Positions 52,062 through 55,013 of a stretch of DNA of 55,013 bases are shown one piece after another. Source of the stretch: an uncultured Mollicutes bacterium. GTDB lineage: Bacteria; Bacillota_I; Bacilli_A; RF39; UBA660. A program made the translations under genes and the position numbers. The stretch lies in the NCBI GenBank assembly GCA_947652375.1, contig CANTCS010000007.1, positions 1-55,013 of the forward strand, read 5' to 3'. How positions within the stretch are numbered: the stretch's first letter is position 1; each line of letters opens with the position of its first letter. The notes below the pieces were generated by a model that saw nothing but the letters and a program-made list of their open reading frames with translations, made no database searches and was not told the DNA's origin.

Positions 52062-52586
52062 CTATTTAAAATAAATATTATTTCTTCTTTCTTCTTCTAA
52101 AGTTGTAATTTCATAATGTCCAGGATATAACAAAGTATTACCATCATAATCAATTATTTTTTCTAAACTCCTTTTCATTTCATCTTCACTACCTCCAGGT
52201 AAATCTGTTCTCCCAATAGAGTCTTTAAAGATAAAATCACCTACAAACATAATTTTTTCATCTTCAAAATAAAAAGTTACTGAATCCTTTGAATGACCAG
52301 GAGTATAAATACATTTAAATTTAAAATCACCAATGCTATATTCTTTTTCTTCTAGATTACTTCTTTTAAAAATTTTTATACTTTTTTTTGTAAGAAAATT
52401 TCTCAATGCTCCTATATGATCAAAATGAGAATGAGTAATTAATACTCCCAAAACTTTATTGCTCGCTACTATTTCTTTGATTTTTTTAAAATCATCTCCT
52501 GGATCTACTACTAAACAAGTTCCATTTTTTATTAGAACATAACAATTTTCATCTAAATAACCTGTAACTACCTTATTAATTTCCAT
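52062..52586 (-). CDS. MBL-fold hydrolase, glyoxalase II-like
   Basis: A 174-residue metallo-beta-lactamase fold protein: NCYVLIKNGTCLVVDPGDD, the metal motif THSHFDHIG (His52, His54, Asp56, His57), YTPGHSKDSVTFYFE, VGDFIFKDSIGRTDLPGGS and LLYPGHYE. These are the seven ligand positions of glyoxalase II/YqgX-like enzymes. It is shorter than GloB because the C-terminal glutathione-binding domain is absent, so the true substrate is probably another thioester. AGAGGTG precedes the ATG. Confidence 0.85.
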   Translation of the reverse strand: MEINKVVTGYLDENCYVLIKNGTCLVVDPGDDFKKIKEIVASNKVLGVLITHSHFDHIGALRNFLTKKSIKIFKRSNLEEKEYSIGDFKFKCIYTPGHSKDSVTFYFEDEKIMFVGDFIFKDSIGRTDLPGGSEDEMKRSLEKIIDYDGNTLLYPGHYEITTLEEERRNNIYFK

Positions 52587-52598
52587 TTATTTCACCTC

Positions 52599-53633
52599 TT
52601 AATATTTATTCTCATAAGTTTTATTTACTAAAACATAATTGTAATTCATATCTAGTCTAAAAGTATAATAATAATCTCCACTTTTTAAAGAAGCAGGCAA
52701 AGGCATTCCCTCATTTTGATGATATTTAACTTCCTCTTTCAAAATAATTGTATTCTTTTTACTAGATGCTTTTACTAATTTTTTTGTTACTCTATATGAA
52801 GTAGCAGTTTGTTGCCTACAAATACCTTGAACAAACTCTCCTCTTGCTGCAATATATTGATACCCTCCTATACAAGACTTTCCTAATCTTATATTGTCAA
52901 ATGGAATTTGAGTATTCTCACCAAACAATTTTTTTATAGCTTTTGTCATTGTCTCTTCTTTGAATGCTTTCGGAATAAAAGTTGTCGAAGTTTCACAAGT
53001 ATAAGGTTCCATAGCTAAATTATTAAATAAATTACAATTAGAATCATATTTATCCTTTTCAAGAATTTGTCTATAAGCTAAATATAAGCGCATATTATCA
53101 TTAAATTCTGGTTGAGCCAAATCTTCTCTTATATTTGTTGAAACTTTACTATATAAATCATTTATTAAAGTAGAATTAATATCCATGTCTTCTAATTCTT
53201 CACTTGCTCCAATCGGAGTGCAATTATAATTTAAATTAGCTATTTTATTTTTAAAATTTTTTTGCAAAAAAAACAAAAGAAGAAGTAATATAATAATAAA
53301 AATTATTAAAATAGGTACTAATTTTATCTTCGGTTTACCATCTTTTGATGTAGAATTCTCATTTGCATTGAAAAGGAAATCTTGTTGTCCATAAATATTT
53401 CTTCCATCATTAGAAATCGGTGTTTTATTTACTACATTATTTGGTGAACTCTGTTGAATATTTTGATTCGCCACTACTGGCTGCGCTATAGAAGATGAAG
53501 CTTGATTATTACCAACAACCATTTGAGCAGTTTGTGAAGTAGGAACTTGGTTTACACTAGAAACAGAATTATTAATCCCCCTAGAGGTTAGATTATTTTG
53601 ATTATTATTTACCCCATTATTCATTTTATTCAC
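52599..53633 (-). CDS. Membrane protein with Asn/Gln/Ser-rich N-terminus
   Basis: A 344-residue protein. Residues 1-95 are low-complexity (Asn, Gln, Ser, Val), with no acidic or hydrophobic clusters, and would be disordered in the cytoplasm. A basic stretch leads to one transmembrane helix at about 105-125 (VPILIIFIIILLLLLFFLQK). The external 215 residues have eight cysteines, enough for disulfides, and a YNYVLVNKTYE end. No family is recognised. It starts after TAGGTGAATAAA. It lies 12 bp ahead of the MBL gene on the same strand. Confidence 0.7.
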   Translation of the reverse strand: MNKMNNGVNNNQNNLTSRGINNSVSSVNQVPTSQTAQMVVGNNQASSSIAQPVVANQNIQQSSPNNVVNKTPISNDGRNIYGQQDFLFNANENSTSKDGKPKIKLVPILIIFIIILLLLLFFLQKNFKNKIANLNYNCTPIGASEELEDMDINSTLINDLYSKVSTNIREDLAQPEFNDNMRLYLAYRQILEKDKYDSNCNLFNNLAMEPYTCETSTTFIPKAFKEETMTKAIKKLFGENTQIPFDNIRLGKSCIGGYQYIAARGEFVQGICRQQTATSYRVTKKLVKASSKKNTIILKEEVKYHQNEGMPLPASLKSGDYYYTFRLDMNYNYVLVNKTYENKY

Positions 53634-54341
53634 CTATCCTATTATATAATTCTAATATATTTTTCTTATTTTTTCAATAATAAAAATTGTAATTTTTTAT
53701 AAGGTTGTAAAATGAAAGTAGACAAATAAATATTTTAAGTTTTAAGATAAAGAAAATCATAAATTTTTACGTTTTTATATAAAAAGAAAAAAATAGAATG
53801 AAAGAATATCAGAAATAGAAAATATATATTCAAAAGAAGAAAAACTTAAATTGCATAATCCAATTTTAAATAATAAAAATTATTAAGATATTAAACAGAA
53901 ACATAATTCCATAATCGTTAATTGTTCTTGCTCAGCAGTTTTAATTTTCCCATTTATTTCAATAACTATAAAAAGTCTAATTCAAATTTATTTAAAATTT
54001 TTCTAGTTTTTTATTCTAACTTAAATTCTTAACAGAAAATATTTATAGACACTTTTCCAAACTACTGCTATCCTTAATTTAAATCACAAAAAAACACCAA
54101 TATCACTATCAGTATTTGACAAAAAATTCTTAAAAATTTTAGCAAGCTTTATATTAATAAAATTATAAAACATTTTTTAAATTAAAATAATAACAGTTGC
54201 TGAAAATCTTTTTAAATTAAAATAAAGAAAATTATTTTAGTTATTAATTTATATATTTTTAATATTTAAATCATCGGAAAATAAACTACATTTATTTCTA
54301 TTTCATCAAAAATATTGCTTTAGACTATATATTTTAATTTA
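53634..54341. other. Intergenic, nothing recognised
   Basis: About 700 bp of A+T-rich DNA without a credible reading frame, RNA gene or terminator. Small palindromes occur, as expected at this composition. Confidence 0.5.
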
Positions 54342-54539
54342 TTATTTCTCTTCTTCCATTTCTGATAAATGATTATAAATTGTTTTTTTATTATCTTCCT
54401 TATTTATTAAATTTTTATTTTCTTGTTTGCGAATTTTTTCATCAAGATTATCTAATATTTTTTGTGTTTTTTGATTATCATTAGGTAATTTAACTTTATT
54501 CAATTCTTTATTTATTAAATTTTCAATATCTTCTCTCAT
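54342..54539 (-). CDS. Possible small charged protein
   Basis: An open frame of 65 codons, rich in Lys, Glu and Asn and probably helical (LDNLDEKIRKQENKN). The composition resembles a real protein, but there is no ribosome binding site ahead of the ATG, and both flanks are non-coding. It could be a remnant of a longer gene. Confidence 0.3.
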   Translation of the reverse strand: MREDIENLINKELNKVKLPNDNQKTQKILDNLDEKIRKQENKNLINKEDNKKTIYNHLSEMEEEK

Positions 54540-55013
54540 TTTAAATATACTAATTTATAAATTTTTATAAATTAATCAGGTCCTTTCTAAATATTAAAAA
54601 TAAATGTTCTTCTTTATTTATGAGTAAATAAAATTTATGAACTTTTTCTAAAATTAAAAAACTTATTTTAAATGTATAATTTAATAAAGCATTTTTATAA
54701 AAAAACAAGACATTTAATGTTAAATTTATTATTAATTTGTTAGTTTGCATGGAATTTTAATCCATACATATGTGCTTGAGAAGTATCCCCTCAAATATAA
54801 TTATACTCTTAAATTTTTTTAAAATCAATCAAAATTCTTTAAAAAACAGAAAATTCTTAATGCTTTCAAATCATTTTCTCTTGATTTTTAGACATTTTTG
54901 AAAATCCTCCACTTTTTTATTTCTTTCGTTGTCCAAACCAAATTTGAATATTTTTTATAATCGAGTAGAGAAAACTTTACACTAAAATAGTGAATACTTT
55001 TCCCTCTCACACC
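54540..55013. other. Window end, nothing recognised
   Basis: About 470 bp of very A+T-rich DNA. A 61-codon frame at 54565-54750 (-) is hydrophobic by composition but has no ribosome binding site, and I do not accept it as a gene. Confidence 0.4.

Noticed and set aside
54565..54750. A 61-codon hydrophobic frame on the minus strand
   Set aside because: No ribosome binding site, and at this composition open A+T-rich frames of that length are expected by chance.
1..55013. UGA read as tryptophan, suggested by the low G+C and Mollicutes-like style
   Set aside because: TGA ends several full-length genes (sigE, spoIIGA, gerA, xseA), and Trp is encoded by TGG.

Overview
The window is about three-quarters A+T, densely coding, and uses the standard bacterial code (TGA clearly ends sigE, spoIIGA, gerA and xseA). 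Together with GGTGAT/AGGAGG ribosome binding sites, TGnTATAAT extended -10 promoters, short U-tailed terminators and a spread of endospore genes (spoIIGA, sigE, spoIVB, gerA, a spoIIM-like gene), this points to a low-GC, spore-forming member of the Bacillota, probably an uncultured Bacilli/Erysipelotrichia-like or RF39-like gut organism. That assignment is inference from gene content, not from a marker gene.

Layout. 1-8.1 kb is loosely packed accessory DNA: a three-module GNAT protein, a coiled-coil membrane protein, two small genes with near-identical leaders, an Mbeg1-like hydrolase, a secreted ComEC-type metallo-beta-lactamase protein with its DUF3006 partner, and a pentapeptide-repeat protein. 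8.2-10 kb holds a reduced germination-receptor operon (gerA plus short gerC, no gerB). 10-20 kb holds an rRNA methyltransferase, a MacB-like ABC transporter and a marR-plus-heterodimeric ABC exporter operon. 20-25.4 kb is mutS, nusB, xseA and xseB. 25.5-28.9 kb is a leftward sporulation block (sigE, spoIIGA, spoIVB). At 29.8-31.0 kb a decayed IS1182-type element sits inside a terminator palindrome. 31-39.4 kb holds yigZ, an AI-2E family permease, and an operon of two P-loop kinases, alaS and holA behind an alanine T-box, then rarA on the other strand.

39.6-46.4 kb is a complete type II-A CRISPR-Cas locus: tracrRNA on the minus strand, then cas9, cas1, cas2, csn2 and an array of ten 36-bp repeats and nine spacers on the plus strand. 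All Cas9 catalytic residues are present, and the repeat and tracrRNA pair with the expected bulge. Two features stand out: csn2 has no ATG/GTG/TTG near its natural N-terminus and seems to start at ATA, and the tracrRNA promoter lies across the cas9 ribosome binding site. The locus sits between chromosomal housekeeping genes (rarA on one side, xerD-deoB on the other).

46.4-55 kb holds xerD, deoB, a DUF1540 protein, an auto-operator-bearing XRE regulator, a spoIIM-like gene, a 28-residue Prli42-like peptide, a glyoxalase-II-like hydrolase and a low-complexity membrane protein, ending in about 1.4 kb with almost no convincing genes.
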